A DNA stretch of 10,468 nt. It comes from Leucothrix mucor. Lineage in GTDB: Bacteria; Pseudomonadota; Gammaproteobacteria; Thiotrichales; Thiotrichaceae. The translations under genes and the position numbers were made by a program. Location of the stretch: contig DRMS01000011.1 in NCBI GenBank assembly GCA_011322515.1, positions 1 to 10,468 on the forward strand, read 5' to 3'. Of this stretch, positions 1 through 7,465 are shown piece by piece; the first letter of the stretch is position 1, and each line of letters starts with the position of its first letter. Under the pieces are notes generated by a model. The model searched no databases. It saw nothing but the letters and a program-made list of their open reading frames with translations, and was not told the origin of the DNA.

Positions 1-1
1 G

Positions 2-178
2 TGTCACTCTAATGAGTTTGATTATATTATCATTAATGATGATTTTGATAATGCTGTACAAGACTTAGCTAGTATTTTTAAGTGTAATAATCTGAGATTA
101 GCGAATCAGCAACAACGCCATCGGGAATTTTTAGCGACGGTTGCTAAAGCAGCAAGTGCTCATAATTCATCGGAATGA
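2..178 (+). CDS. gmk: Guanylate kinase, C-terminal fragment (5' end outside window)
   Basis: This is the last 58 codons of a gene that starts before the window, read in frame from base 2 to a TGA at 176-178. The peptide includes FDYIIINDDFDNAVQDL and then RLANQQQRHREF. This matches the C-terminus of bacterial guanylate kinase, where a 'Y-x-IVNDDFD-x-A-x-x-DL' segment is followed by an arginine-rich helix and a 'QxQRH' stretch. The enzyme is cytosolic and phosphorylates GMP to GDP with ATP. The catalytic P-loop and GMP-binding part lie outside the window, so activity cannot be judged. In many gammaproteobacteria rpoZ and spoT follow gmk; here the next gene is a DUF1287 protein after a 353-base gap. 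Identification is by family resemblance of the tail only, but the NDDFD segment is distinctive. Confidence 0.88.
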   Translation, partial: CHSNEFDYIIINDDFDNAVQDLASIFKCNNLRLANQQQRHREFLATVAKAASAHNSSE

Positions 179-240
179 CAGAAGCTCAAGATTTATCTTA
201 CTCCTTCCCCCTTCTATGCTGTTAGGAAATTTCAAAAAAT

Positions 241-268
241 AAATCTACCCCTATTGTGCAGATTTTTT
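241..268 (+). terminator. Possible rho-independent terminator behind gmk
   Basis: AAATCT (241-246) pairs with AGATTT (260-265). The stem can be extended by AC/GT with a GC bulge, and six T residues run from 263 to 268. It lies about 60 bases after the gmk stop on the same strand. The stem is short and AT-rich, so this is a weak candidate. Confidence 0.35.
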
Positions 269-324
269 GTTCCTCATTGGAACCTATCAAGAGGTGCATA
301 AGTAGGTGATCATAAATATTCTAA

Positions 325-437
325 CATGTGCTTGTTTATTTTCCGATCTCCTGCGTTATTGCTACGCTCACATAGCTCACTATGCTTATCTACACAATGC
401 CTTTTTGTTCATCCTAGGTCAGACTAATGCAAGCATG
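325..437. repeat. Degenerate long palindrome, possibly related to the 6226-6392 element
   Basis: The outer arms CATGTGCTTG (325-334) and CAAGCATG (430-437) are near inverse complements. They share a centre with the perfect inner hairpin CATAG-CTCA-CTATG (371-384). Between them the arms match only patchily. Read on the minus strand it shares short blocks, in order, with the better-preserved hairpin element at 6226-6392: GGATGAAC, then GCATAGTGA followed by TATG, then AACG and GAGATC. This suggests a decayed member of the same kind of intergenic repeat. The relation is inferred by eye from short blocks. Confidence 0.4.
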
Positions 438-465
438 AGTAAAATTTAAAATGTGCAACAATTAG

Positions 466-495
466 TTAAAAGCAAATATTTCAATAGACTATAAT
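466..495 (+). promoter_or_regulatory. Sigma70-type promoter for the DUF1287 gene
   Basis: A perfect -10 box TATAAT lies at 490-495, with a weak -35 box TTAAAA at 466-471 and an 18-base spacer. It sits 36 bases before the ATG at 532. A short purine-rich ACGGA (519-523) in between can serve as ribosome binding site. The -10 is exact; the -35 matches TTGACA at four of six positions. Confidence 0.5.
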
Positions 496-531
496 TCGCG
501 TAATAGACGATAAAATTAACGGAAATAAACC

Positions 532-1374
532 ATGCGTGCGCTTAGAATAGCAATAGCCACTCTTACAGTATTGGCAATTGTGCTACTTTTTAACAGTGAT
601 ATTGCAATTGATACGGTGAAAAAGATCAAGCCTAATTTAAGCTTGATTAAGCCAAACAGTCCTCCCATAAAAGGCGATCCTGTTTATGATGAGGCCTTGG
701 ATGACCATAAAGAGGATGTAAACGTTGCTGAGGAAATACCCGCAGAGGACAAAGAGGAAGCAGTAACAGAAAAAATTATTGATGGTGATATTATTATTCT
801 ACCACCGCGTGAACCAACGCTTGTGGATGGGACTAAAAAAGCAACTACTATTCGAGATCGCTTTATTCTTGGAGCGGTGGCTCAGTATGGTGTGACGAAT
901 AGTTATAATGGCGCGTATAAACGAATTTCCTACCCAAATGGCGATGTTGATATTTCAACAGGCGTGTGTACCGATGTGATCGTGCGGGCCTTTCGTGCGG
1001 TGGATATTGATCTGCAACAGGAAATGCATCGAGATATGAAGCGTAACTTTGGTAAATATCCTAAAAAATGGGGACTAAGGCAACCTGATCGCAATATTGA
1101 CCACCGCCGTGTACCAAATATGGAAGTTTATTTTAAACGTAAGGGCTATAAAATACCCGTGGGCAAACAAGGTGAATTCTCAACTTATTTACCAGGGGAT
1201 TTAGTGGTGTGGCGGATTAATAATGACCTAACCCATATTGGTATTGTCTCTGACCAAAAAGTACCTGAAACCTCACGCTATTATATTATTCACAACCCTT
1301 TTCAAGGGGTTGAAATTAGTGATTGGCTGGCGGAGTTTGAAATTATTAATCACTTTCGGATGTTTAAGGATTAA
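532..1374 (+). CDS. Membrane-anchored DUF1287 family protein (NlpC/P60-like fold suspected)
   Basis: A protein of 280 residues. Residues 5-20 form one hydrophobic segment after a short basic start (MRALR), which looks like an uncleaved signal anchor placing the rest in the periplasm. Residues 21-48 are a Lys/Pro-rich spacer and 49-86 a strongly acidic linker with many Asp and Glu. From about 107 to the end the protein resembles DUF1287. Hallmarks are QYGVTNSYNGAYKRISYPNGD, Cys146 in GVCTDV, the NIDHRRVPN stretch, GDLVVWR, His235 in THIGIVSD and His254 in IIHN. The Cys/His pattern fits a papain-like NlpC/P60-type hydrolase, but no substrate of DUF1287 proteins is known to me, so cell-wall or peptide hydrolysis is only a guess. 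It has its own promoter and appears monocistronic between gmk and the convergent ccoI. No obvious terminator follows the TAA. Confidence 0.85.
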   Translation: MRALRIAIATLTVLAIVLLFNSDIAIDTVKKIKPNLSLIKPNSPPIKGDPVYDEALDDHKEDVNVAEEIPAEDKEEAVTEKIIDGDIIILPPREPTLVDGTKKATTIRDRFILGAVAQYGVTNSYNGAYKRISYPNGDVDISTGVCTDVIVRAFRAVDIDLQQEMHRDMKRNFGKYPKKWGLRQPDRNIDHRRVPNMEVYFKRKGYKIPVGKQGEFSTYLPGDLVVWRINNDLTHIGIVSDQKVPETSRYYIIHNPFQGVEISDWLAEFEIINHFRMFKD

Positions 1375-1519
1375 GGAAGTTTAATGTGGGCAATATTAAC
1401 AACCCCCCCTCTTTTGAAAGGTCTGAGCTACTGCGGCTACGAGACTTGTGGATAACGATATAACATGCCTATTGTTGTATTTCTAGCTATTAACAAATGA
1501 TCGTTAACAAGGGTGCGAA

Positions 1520-3952
1520 CTATTTTAGCCTTAACGCATTCAGTACAACCACTAATGAGCTAAAAGACATCCCAAGCGCAGCCATCCACGGTACTAGCAT
1601 TGCGCTGGCCGCTAACGGTATGGCTAGTACATTATAAAAAATAGCCCATGCAAAATTTTGTTTGATAATGCGTTGCATCTCTCGGGCGGTTTGAATGGCT
1701 TCGGGTAGTCGTGTTAGGTTTTCTGACAGTAACATCATATCAGCACTAACCTGCGCTAACTGTGAGCCTTCTCCCATGGCGATGGAGACTTGCGCTCCTG
1801 CTAACACGGGGGCATCGTTGACCCCATCACCAATCATGGCAACAATTTCATTCTGTTGTTGCGCCTGTTGTAAATGCTGTAATTTTTGCTCTGGTAATAA
1901 CTCACCGATGGCGTGCTGAAAGCCTAATGTTGAGGCGATAGTATCCACAACAGCTTGTTTATCGCCACTGAGCAAGGTGACATGAATTCCCATTTTTTTT
2001 ATAGCACTTATGGCTTCTGCTGCTTCTACTCTTATTTCATCTTCTAGCTTAAATTTTGCTAGCCATTGCGTCTCTTTCGTTATGCGAGACTGTTTGCCTA
2101 AATAGACGTAGCTGCCCTGCCCTTGCTCTACCTCCTCATTATCTGCGCTAAGTTTGCCTGCTATCTCTGCAATATAGTCAGTGGTGCCAATACGATATAA
2201 GTCATTATTGAAAATACCTTCAATACCTTTTCCAGATTCAGCTTTTGCGTGTTTAAAGGTGATCGCATCATCAACCTCATGCAGTAATGCTTTTGCAATG
2301 GGATGCTCGGATGCTTTTTCTAATCCAGCGGCTAATTTTTGACACTGATCTATTGAAATATCACCCAATTGCTGCCTATCACTAACCACCATATTGCCAT
2401 GCGTCAAGGTGCCTGTTTTATCAAAGAAAATATGAGTGACCTTGGCTAAGGTCTCTAATGCATGACCACGCGTTGTCAGCACACCTTTTTCTGTTAATGC
2501 GCCTGTTGCGGTAGTTAATGCGGCTGGAGTCGCTAAGGATAAGGCACAGGGGCAGGTCACCACAAGAACGGAAAGTGTCACCCAAAATGCTTTACTAGAG
2601 TCCTCAAACCACCAAAAGGCAAAGACGCTTAGTGCAATCACCAACATAATACTCACAAACCAGACGGTGAAACGATCTGCAAAACGTGCCAGACTGGGCT
2701 TTTCACTTTGGGCGCGCTCTAGTAAGCGCACTATTGAGGATAACACGGTGCTATCACCAAGTTTCTCCACCCGCATGGTGAGTGGGCTTTCGATATTATG
2801 TGTTCCACCTGTTAGCTCATCTTTTATTCTTTTTGTTATGGGAAGGCTCTCCCCAGTAAGCAGTGATTCATTCACACTACTTTGACCATCAATAACAACA
2901 CCATCGGTAGGAATGATTTCACCTGCCTTAACCAACAGAATATCACCTAATGCTAATTCATTAACAGCCACCAGTGATTGTTGATTATTTTCAATTCGGG
3001 TGGCAGTAACGGGAGTTAAACGAATTAATTCATCAGCAACAGCGCCTGATTTATGCCGTGCGCCCATTTCTAGAAAACGTCCAACCAATAGAAAAAAGGT
3101 AAACATGGCGACAGAATCAAAATAGACCTCACCACTATGAGTTACGGTTGCCCAGACACTGGCAAAATAAGCCGCTGCAATAGCAATTGCAACGGGTACA
3201 TCCATGCCTAATTGTCTACGTCTTAGGTCACGCCATGCAGAAATAAAGAACCCCTGTGCTGCATAAAATACCACTGGGGTGGTAATAATTAACCCCATCC
3301 AGCGTAATAGCTGGGTCATATTGGCATCCATATCAGAAACGGCACCGATGTAGAGTGCAATTGATGCCATCATTGCTTGCATCATGCCAAGACCTGCTAC
3401 GGCTATGCGTCGCAATGCTTTTGATTTTTCTTCTTTTTGCAGGGTTTCCATTCGCCCTGAGTCGAAAGGATGGGCGTGATAACCAATAGTGGTGATTTCT
3501 CTCAGCACGTCACTTAACTGGATTTTCGTATTATCCCATTTAAGACTGGCGCGGTGAGTGGTGTAATTGATGCGAAATTCAATAACCCCTGTCAGTTGTT
3601 TGATGTGATGTTCATTTAGCCAAACACAAGCAGCACAGACAATCCCCTCAAGAATGAGTGATGCTTCACGTATAACAATATCTGAATCCCCCGCTTCTTG
3701 ACGTACAAAGGTTTTTTGCAATTCATCATCATCATAGACATTGAGTTGACGTAATTGCTCAGGGACAAGGTCAGCTACTTTTTCTGATTTATCCGTTCGA
3801 AAGTTGTAGAAATTTTCCAGCTTGTTTTCAACAATGGCATTAGCGACAGATTCGCAACCAATGCAGCACATTGCGCGCGGTTCATTATTGATAACAATCG
3901 TATGATCAAAGCCTTTCGGGACAGGGAGACCACAGTGAAAACATTCTTGCAT
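1520..3952 (-). CDS. ccoI: Copper-translocating P1B-type ATPase for cbb3 oxidase assembly (CcoI/FixI)
   Basis: An inner-membrane ATPase that exports Cu(I) for the CuB site of cbb3 oxidase. Numbering is from the ATG at 3952 (810 residues). The N-terminus has the Cys-rich module typical of FixI: C4/C7 (CFHCG) and C29, C30, C33 (CCIGC). A heavy-metal-associated domain follows with CAAC (106-109). The ATPase core has TGES (366-369), the transmembrane metal motif CPC (467-469), DKTGT with phosphorylated Asp511, the SEHP histidine at 550 and GDGVND (708-713). All catalytic residues are present and the length is normal. A TTG at 3958 would add two residues, but the ATG giving MQECFHCG is the more natural start. 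It lies 10 bases after the ccoH stop with no strong Shine-Dalgarno site, suggesting translational coupling. It is the last gene of ccoGHI; no ccoS follows. Confidence 0.95.
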   Translation of the reverse strand: MQECFHCGLPVPKGFDHTIVINNEPRAMCCIGCESVANAIVENKLENFYNFRTDKSEKVADLVPEQLRQLNVYDDDELQKTFVRQEAGDSDIVIREASLILEGIVCAACVWLNEHHIKQLTGVIEFRINYTTHRASLKWDNTKIQLSDVLREITTIGYHAHPFDSGRMETLQKEEKSKALRRIAVAGLGMMQAMMASIALYIGAVSDMDANMTQLLRWMGLIITTPVVFYAAQGFFISAWRDLRRRQLGMDVPVAIAIAAAYFASVWATVTHSGEVYFDSVAMFTFFLLVGRFLEMGARHKSGAVADELIRLTPVTATRIENNQQSLVAVNELALGDILLVKAGEIIPTDGVVIDGQSSVNESLLTGESLPITKRIKDELTGGTHNIESPLTMRVEKLGDSTVLSSIVRLLERAQSEKPSLARFADRFTVWFVSIMLVIALSVFAFWWFEDSSKAFWVTLSVLVVTCPCALSLATPAALTTATGALTEKGVLTTRGHALETLAKVTHIFFDKTGTLTHGNMVVSDRQQLGDISIDQCQKLAAGLEKASEHPIAKALLHEVDDAITFKHAKAESGKGIEGIFNNDLYRIGTTDYIAEIAGKLSADNEEVEQGQGSYVYLGKQSRITKETQWLAKFKLEDEIRVEAAEAISAIKKMGIHVTLLSGDKQAVVDTIASTLGFQHAIGELLPEQKLQHLQQAQQQNEIVAMIGDGVNDAPVLAGAQVSIAMGEGSQLAQVSADMMLLSENLTRLPEAIQTAREMQRIIKQNFAWAIFYNVLAIPLAASAMLVPWMAALGMSFSSLVVVLNALRLK

Positions 3953-3962
3953 CGGCAATTAT

Positions 3963-4739
3963 CTACTCAGTAGGAATTGGAGGGGCAACCTCAACCCGCC
4001 CTTTTATCACATGCACATCATCACCTTTTGTTATGGTCACTAATACTGACCATTCACCATAATCTGGTAGCGAAATATCCTTGGCATAGACACCCTCACT
4101 GGTTTCTGGAAGGTTCATATGTATATCAGCATCGGTATCCATATCACTCAAAAGTGCGAGTGTAACCTTTGCATTCTCAATAGCCACTCCTGATTGATCG
4201 GCTGCTTTTATAATAAAGGGCTGGCTTATATTGCGTAATGGTGGCGTCTCCCAACCGCCTGTAATTTTCCATCCACGCTGCTTTTGTTTTGCTAGTTGCT
4301 TTTGATAATCGTTATATTGATTTTCTTTTTCGCGGAAGTCATGAACAACAATACCAGGCTTATATTGGGTGGCTTTGGTAATTAAATTTGCTTCCTGAAG
4401 CGTCAAGAGTAAAAAGAAAAACACAATCAATGCAGGTGCCCAATGAAACCAGCCTCCCTGTGTCTCTTTTCCTTCTATTTGCATACGAGTTGAACGCACA
4501 TTGGTGATAATTCCTAAGCCATAGCCTGTCATGGTATAAAAAACAAAGTGAATCGCAAAGACGTCAATGCCTGGCCAATAGAGATAGGCTAACGGGAAAT
4601 AAACTAGCCACATGATCATAATACCTAAAAACGCAGCTTTTTTTCCCTCCCACTTCAAGACAAGATAAAAAAAGAAGAACAAACAAAATGAAAGGATCGT
4701 TCCTGCGCCTAAGGTGTACAACAAACTGATATTATTCAT
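3963..4739 (-). CDS. ccoH: CcoH/FixH-type cbb3 oxidase assembly protein with N-terminal membrane extension
   Basis: A protein of 258 residues, longer than the usual FixH/CcoH of roughly 150-180. The C-terminal part fits FixH: a membrane helix at about 100-118 (WAPALIVFFFLLLTL), the tract YKPGIVVHDF followed by NQYNDYQKQLAKQKQ, and then a periplasmic beta-rich region (about 172-252) with GVYAKDISLPDYGEWSVLV. CcoH proteins stabilise assembly of the oxidase. The first 85 residues are extra: three further hydrophobic segments at about 7-28, 34-55 and 60-81, including the WP and PGIDVFAIHF stretches. The gene lies between ccoG (17-base gap) and ccoI (10-base gap), which supports the assignment although sequence conservation in this family is low. 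The ATG at 4739 lacks a strong Shine-Dalgarno site. What the extension does is unknown to me. Confidence 0.82.
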   Translation of the reverse strand: MNNISLLYTLGAGTILSFCLFFFFYLVLKWEGKKAAFLGIMIMWLVYFPLAYLYWPGIDVFAIHFVFYTMTGYGLGIITNVRSTRMQIEGKETQGGWFHWAPALIVFFFLLLTLQEANLITKATQYKPGIVVHDFREKENQYNDYQKQLAKQKQRGWKITGGWETPPLRNISQPFIIKAADQSGVAIENAKVTLALLSDMDTDADIHMNLPETSEGVYAKDISLPDYGEWSVLVTITKGDDVHVIKGRVEVAPPIPTE

Positions 4740-4756
4740 ATTTCAATATTCTATTC

Positions 4757-6169
4757 TTAATGGGTAATAAACTGAGAGTTGATAAACACAGGTTCTTTTA
4801 AGTCGCCCTCAACAGGCATAACTTTAAAACGGAATGGCATATTTCGTTGCGCATTAGACTCGTTTGGATGACGCATAACTTTTACAAATAAACGTAATGA
4901 TTTATCCGCTTTAACAATAATATTTTCAATTTGTCCTAAACTAATTTCGGCTCCTTCAAGCCCTTCGATTGAAACTTCTAATTTAGCGGGCTTTCTGGTC
5001 TTATTAATAAAGCTAAAGTGATAGGAATTTTGCACCCTGCCGTCCGACATGGGAACAAACAGAGGTTGTCTGGTTTGTGATACAGAAACATTAAGCAGTG
5101 CACTGCTAGTAATACTAATATAAAGTAAACCGATAGAAAGAAGTGACGCTATTCCATAACCCACCGAACGCACATTAATGTAGTGATTCTTTTTTCCATG
5201 TAGATTATTTTCTGATGTATATTTAATTAGACCTCGATCCCAACCTCGTGCATCCATAATATTGTTACAGGCATCAATACAGAGTGCGCAATGGATACAG
5301 TCTAGTTGTAAACCATCGCGAATATCAATCCCCATCGGGCAAACTTGTACACATAAACCGCAATCAACACAGTCTCCAATCCCTTTTTCTTTTCGTGCAT
5401 CCTGTGTCTTTAACGCTTTGATTGGCTTTGCGCGTCCTTCTTTTGCTTCGCCTCGAACATAATCATAAGAAACAATTAATGTATTCTCATCAAACATGGC
5501 ACTTTGAAAACGAGAATAGGGACAGACATGACGACAAATGGCATCACGCGCAAATCCTGCTGCAAGATAAGTACTTGCAGTGAGAATCAAGGTGGTAATA
5601 TAGGCCGCCGCAGGTGCTGTTCCTGTGAAAAAATGGGCGCTTAATTCAAAGGCATCGCCCCAATAAAGAACAAAGCTTAACCCTGTTAAAAAGGAAAGAA
5701 ATAGCCAGAAAAAATGGGTAAGGCTTTTTTTAATCACCTTTTCTGTCGTCCAAGATTGTTTATTTAAGCGGATGCGCTTAATACGATCACCTTGAATGGT
5801 ATGCTCTATCCAACGATAGGCATCTGTCCACAAGGTTTGAAAACAAAAGTAACCACAAAATACGCGCCCCGCTAACGTGGTGATAAAGAAAAGAAAGACG
5901 GCAGCAAGGAATAATAAAATTGAAAGCCAATAGATATCTTGCGGATGGACAATAAAATCAAAGATATAGAAACGTAATGATGCCAAATCAAAAATAATCG
6001 CCTGATCTGACCCAATCTCACGCTCCCAGCGTAACCAAGGAAGCAGAAAAAAAACTGCATAAGCTAGTACTAATACATACGATTTTAGATTTCTAAAGCG
6101 ACCTTTGACAGACCGTGGTTGTATTGCTTCACTGTATTCTACAAATTGTATGGGGGTTTCTTTCATCAT
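4757..6169 (-). CDS. ccoG: Membrane Fe-S protein for cbb3 oxidase assembly (CcoG/FixG/RdxA)
   Basis: An inner-membrane protein with two cytoplasmic 4Fe-4S clusters. The family is implicated in reducing Cu(II) to Cu(I) for delivery to cbb3 oxidase. Numbering is from the ATG at 6169 (470 residues). Hydrophobic segments occur at about 31-46 and 82-100, with more around 150-205 and 335-355. Extra conserved cysteines are C105/C109 (CGYFC) and C212/C216 (CRHVCPYSRFQ). The ferredoxin motifs are C267, C270, C273, C277-P and C291, C294, C297, C301. The last 110 residues or so are the Ig-like domain typical of this family. A GTG at 6175 could add two residues, but an AGG eight bases before the ATG at 6169 favours the ATG. 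First gene of ccoGHI; no convincing promoter is visible between it and the hairpin repeat upstream. Confidence 0.95.
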   Translation of the reverse strand: MMKETPIQFVEYSEAIQPRSVKGRFRNLKSYVLVLAYAVFFLLPWLRWEREIGSDQAIIFDLASLRFYIFDFIVHPQDIYWLSILLFLAAVFLFFITTLAGRVFCGYFCFQTLWTDAYRWIEHTIQGDRIKRIRLNKQSWTTEKVIKKSLTHFFWLFLSFLTGLSFVLYWGDAFELSAHFFTGTAPAAAYITTLILTASTYLAAGFARDAICRHVCPYSRFQSAMFDENTLIVSYDYVRGEAKEGRAKPIKALKTQDARKEKGIGDCVDCGLCVQVCPMGIDIRDGLQLDCIHCALCIDACNNIMDARGWDRGLIKYTSENNLHGKKNHYINVRSVGYGIASLLSIGLLYISITSSALLNVSVSQTRQPLFVPMSDGRVQNSYHFSFINKTRKPAKLEVSIEGLEGAEISLGQIENIIVKADKSLRLFVKVMRHPNESNAQRNMPFRFKVMPVEGDLKEPVFINSQFITH

Positions 6170-6177
6170 TTTCACTA

Positions 6178-6183
6178 CCTACT
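6178..6183 (-). promoter_or_regulatory. Ribosome binding site deciding the ccoG start
   Basis: On the minus strand the sequence reads AGTAGG, eight bases before the ATG at 6169. The alternative in-frame GTG at 6175 would leave only two bases between AGG and the start codon, which is too close. This favours the shorter ccoG product. Confidence 0.4.
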
Positions 6184-6225
6184 AATCATATAGTTTTATG
6201 GACAATACATCCTAAATATCGGTGC

Positions 6226-6392
6226 TTAGGAACGTGCACGAAACAACTTCCCGATCTCTAACTTGCCTTTTTATCCCAGCTTGGATGATCTCATTCGTTG
6301 CATAGAGTCACTATGCGCCTCATGAGTTCATCCAATCTGAAATAAAAATTCTGCGTTAGAACTTCGGGAAGTTATTCCGTGCACGTTCCTTA
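6226..6392. repeat. Long imperfect palindrome, MITE-like intergenic element
   Basis: The ends are perfect inverted repeats: GGAACGTGCACG (6229-6240) and CGTGCACGTTCC (6378-6389). Both are flanked by TTA (6226-6228 and 6390-6392), which could be a three-base target duplication. Pairing continues almost all the way in, through ACTTCCCGA, TCTAAC, TTTTTAT, CAG, TTGGATGA and CTCAT blocks in both arms. It ends at the central hairpin GCATAG-AGTCA-CTATGC (6300-6316). The whole element of about 160 bases could fold into one long hairpin as RNA. It has no coding capacity. I do not recognise the family; the ends and flanks fit a non-autonomous transposon or a structured intergenic repeat. Confidence 0.8.
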
Positions 6393-6462
6393 TTATTACC
6401 TTAAAAAAACGCAATAAGGCTCAGTCCAAAAAGGGATAAATGTGGAAACAAGATGGATAGTT

Positions 6463-6498
6463 AAAAAAAAAGCACGAACAGAGAACCGCTCGTGCTTT
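6463..6498 (-). terminator. Rho-independent terminator of ccoNOQP
   Basis: On the minus strand AAAGCACGA (6498-6490) pairs exactly with TCGTGCTTT (6477-6469) around a 12-base loop. A run of nine T (6471-6463) overlaps the end of the stem. It lies 49 bases after the ccoP stop codon, so it should separate ccoNOQP transcription from ccoGHI. Confidence 0.9.
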
Positions 6499-6547
6499 CT
6501 AGTACTCAACAAACCACAATACAATAGCGGATTGTTTTAAAGCACCA

Positions 6548-7465
6548 TTATTTAGCTGCAAATGAACTAATATAAGCCGTTAACACTTTAATTTGCGTAT
6601 CATTAAGTCGTGCTTTCCATGCGGGCATTTTACGCTTTACACCATTTGAAATTACAGATTTAACCGCCTCTAGCTTAGCTTCAGGTGACTCTACCCCTTT
6701 AACATCAGCAATCGTCCAAATCTGATCGGTTAAATTAGCTGAACCCAGTGCTTTCATACCCGTAGCTTCTTTGGTATGACAAGCAAAGCAACTACCTTTG
6801 CCTTCAAACAACGCTTTACCTTTAGCTGCCGAATCAGCATCTTTAGACTCACCTGAAAGACTGAGAACATAATTACCAAGATCGGTAATTTCTTCTTCTG
6901 CTAACGTACCTTTATGAGCAGGCATGTTGCCATTACGACCATTTTTGATGGTGTTTTCGATATCAGCAACTTCCCCACCCCATAGCCATGCATCATCACT
7001 AAGGTTTGGATAAGCTCCAATCACACCTACACCACCAGTCTGGTGACAAGCCGCACAGTAATCACCAAAAATACCTTTACCAAAGGATTGTACAAAAGCC
7101 TGCATTTCGGCATCTTTTGCTATATCTGCATAACTAGCAGCTGCAACTTTTTTTAGCTGTGCCTTCTGCGCCATCGCCGCTTCGCCACTCTCCATTTCAA
7201 CCCGTAATAATGCACGCGTATTCCAATGAGTTGTGACCTCTTCACCTGCATCGGTTGTATAGGTAATTGTATTCCCAACACCCTTTAAGTACGATTTTCC
7301 TATCGGCCAAGAGGGGTAAATCGTCCAATAAGTGATGGCAAACAGTACCGTTCCATAAAAGGCCCAAAGCCACCAACGTGGAAGTGGATTATTAAACTCT
7401 TGCAAAGTGTCATCCCAAACATGCCCCGTTGTTTCTACACCTGTAATCGGATCTTTTTCAGCCAT
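6548..7465 (-). CDS. ccoP: cbb3 oxidase di-heme cytochrome c subunit (CcoP/FixP)
   Basis: Subunit III of cbb3 oxidase; it accepts electrons from soluble cytochrome c or quinol-cytochrome c reductase and passes them to CcoO. 305 residues, a usual length. The FixP N-terminal region is clear (GHVWDDTLQEFNNPLPRWW), followed by one membrane helix at about 31-50. Two c-type heme sites follow: CAACH (137-141), with Met181 in NMPAHKG as likely axial ligand, and CFACH (226-230), with Met280 in KMPAWKARL. Both heme domains look intact and periplasmic. The ATG overlaps the end of ccoQ by eight bases (ATGGCTGA), so the two are translationally coupled; an AAAAGG lies nine bases upstream. Last gene before the terminator at 6463-6498. 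Confidence 0.97.
   Translation of the reverse strand: MAEKDPITGVETTGHVWDDTLQEFNNPLPRWWLWAFYGTVLFAITYWTIYPSWPIGKSYLKGVGNTITYTTDAGEEVTTHWNTRALLRVEMESGEAAMAQKAQLKKVAAASYADIAKDAEMQAFVQSFGKGIFGDYCAACHQTGGVGVIGAYPNLSDDAWLWGGEVADIENTIKNGRNGNMPAHKGTLAEEEITDLGNYVLSLSGESKDADSAAKGKALFEGKGSCFACHTKEATGMKALGSANLTDQIWTIADVKGVESPEAKLEAVKSVISNGVKRKMPAWKARLNDTQIKVLTAYISSFAAK

Noticed and set aside
274..290. Small hairpin GTTCC-TCATT-GGAAC region after the T run behind gmk
   Set aside because: Five-base stem without a following T run on the + strand; not enough for a terminator or regulatory call.
1375..1519. Possible bidirectional terminator or small gene between the DUF1287 gene and ccoI
   Set aside because: Only weak short inverted repeats and a run of seven C were found; no stem with a T run and no plausible small frame.
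1695..1919. Open frame of 74 codons on the + strand, antisense to ccoI
   Set aside because: It lies entirely inside the well-supported ccoI frame, reads as Cys/Ser-rich low-complexity protein and has no family resemblance.
2667..2885. Open frame of 72 codons on the + strand, antisense to ccoI
   Set aside because: A shadow of ccoI with no recognisable domain or ribosome binding site.
3953..3958. TTG at 3958 as the ccoI start
   Set aside because: It adds only two residues, is a rare start codon and has no supporting ribosome binding site; the ATG at 3952 is preferred.
5872..6060. Open frame of 62 codons on the - strand in another frame of ccoG
   Set aside because: Hydrophobic only because it overlaps the membrane-helix coding part of ccoG; no sign of independent coding.
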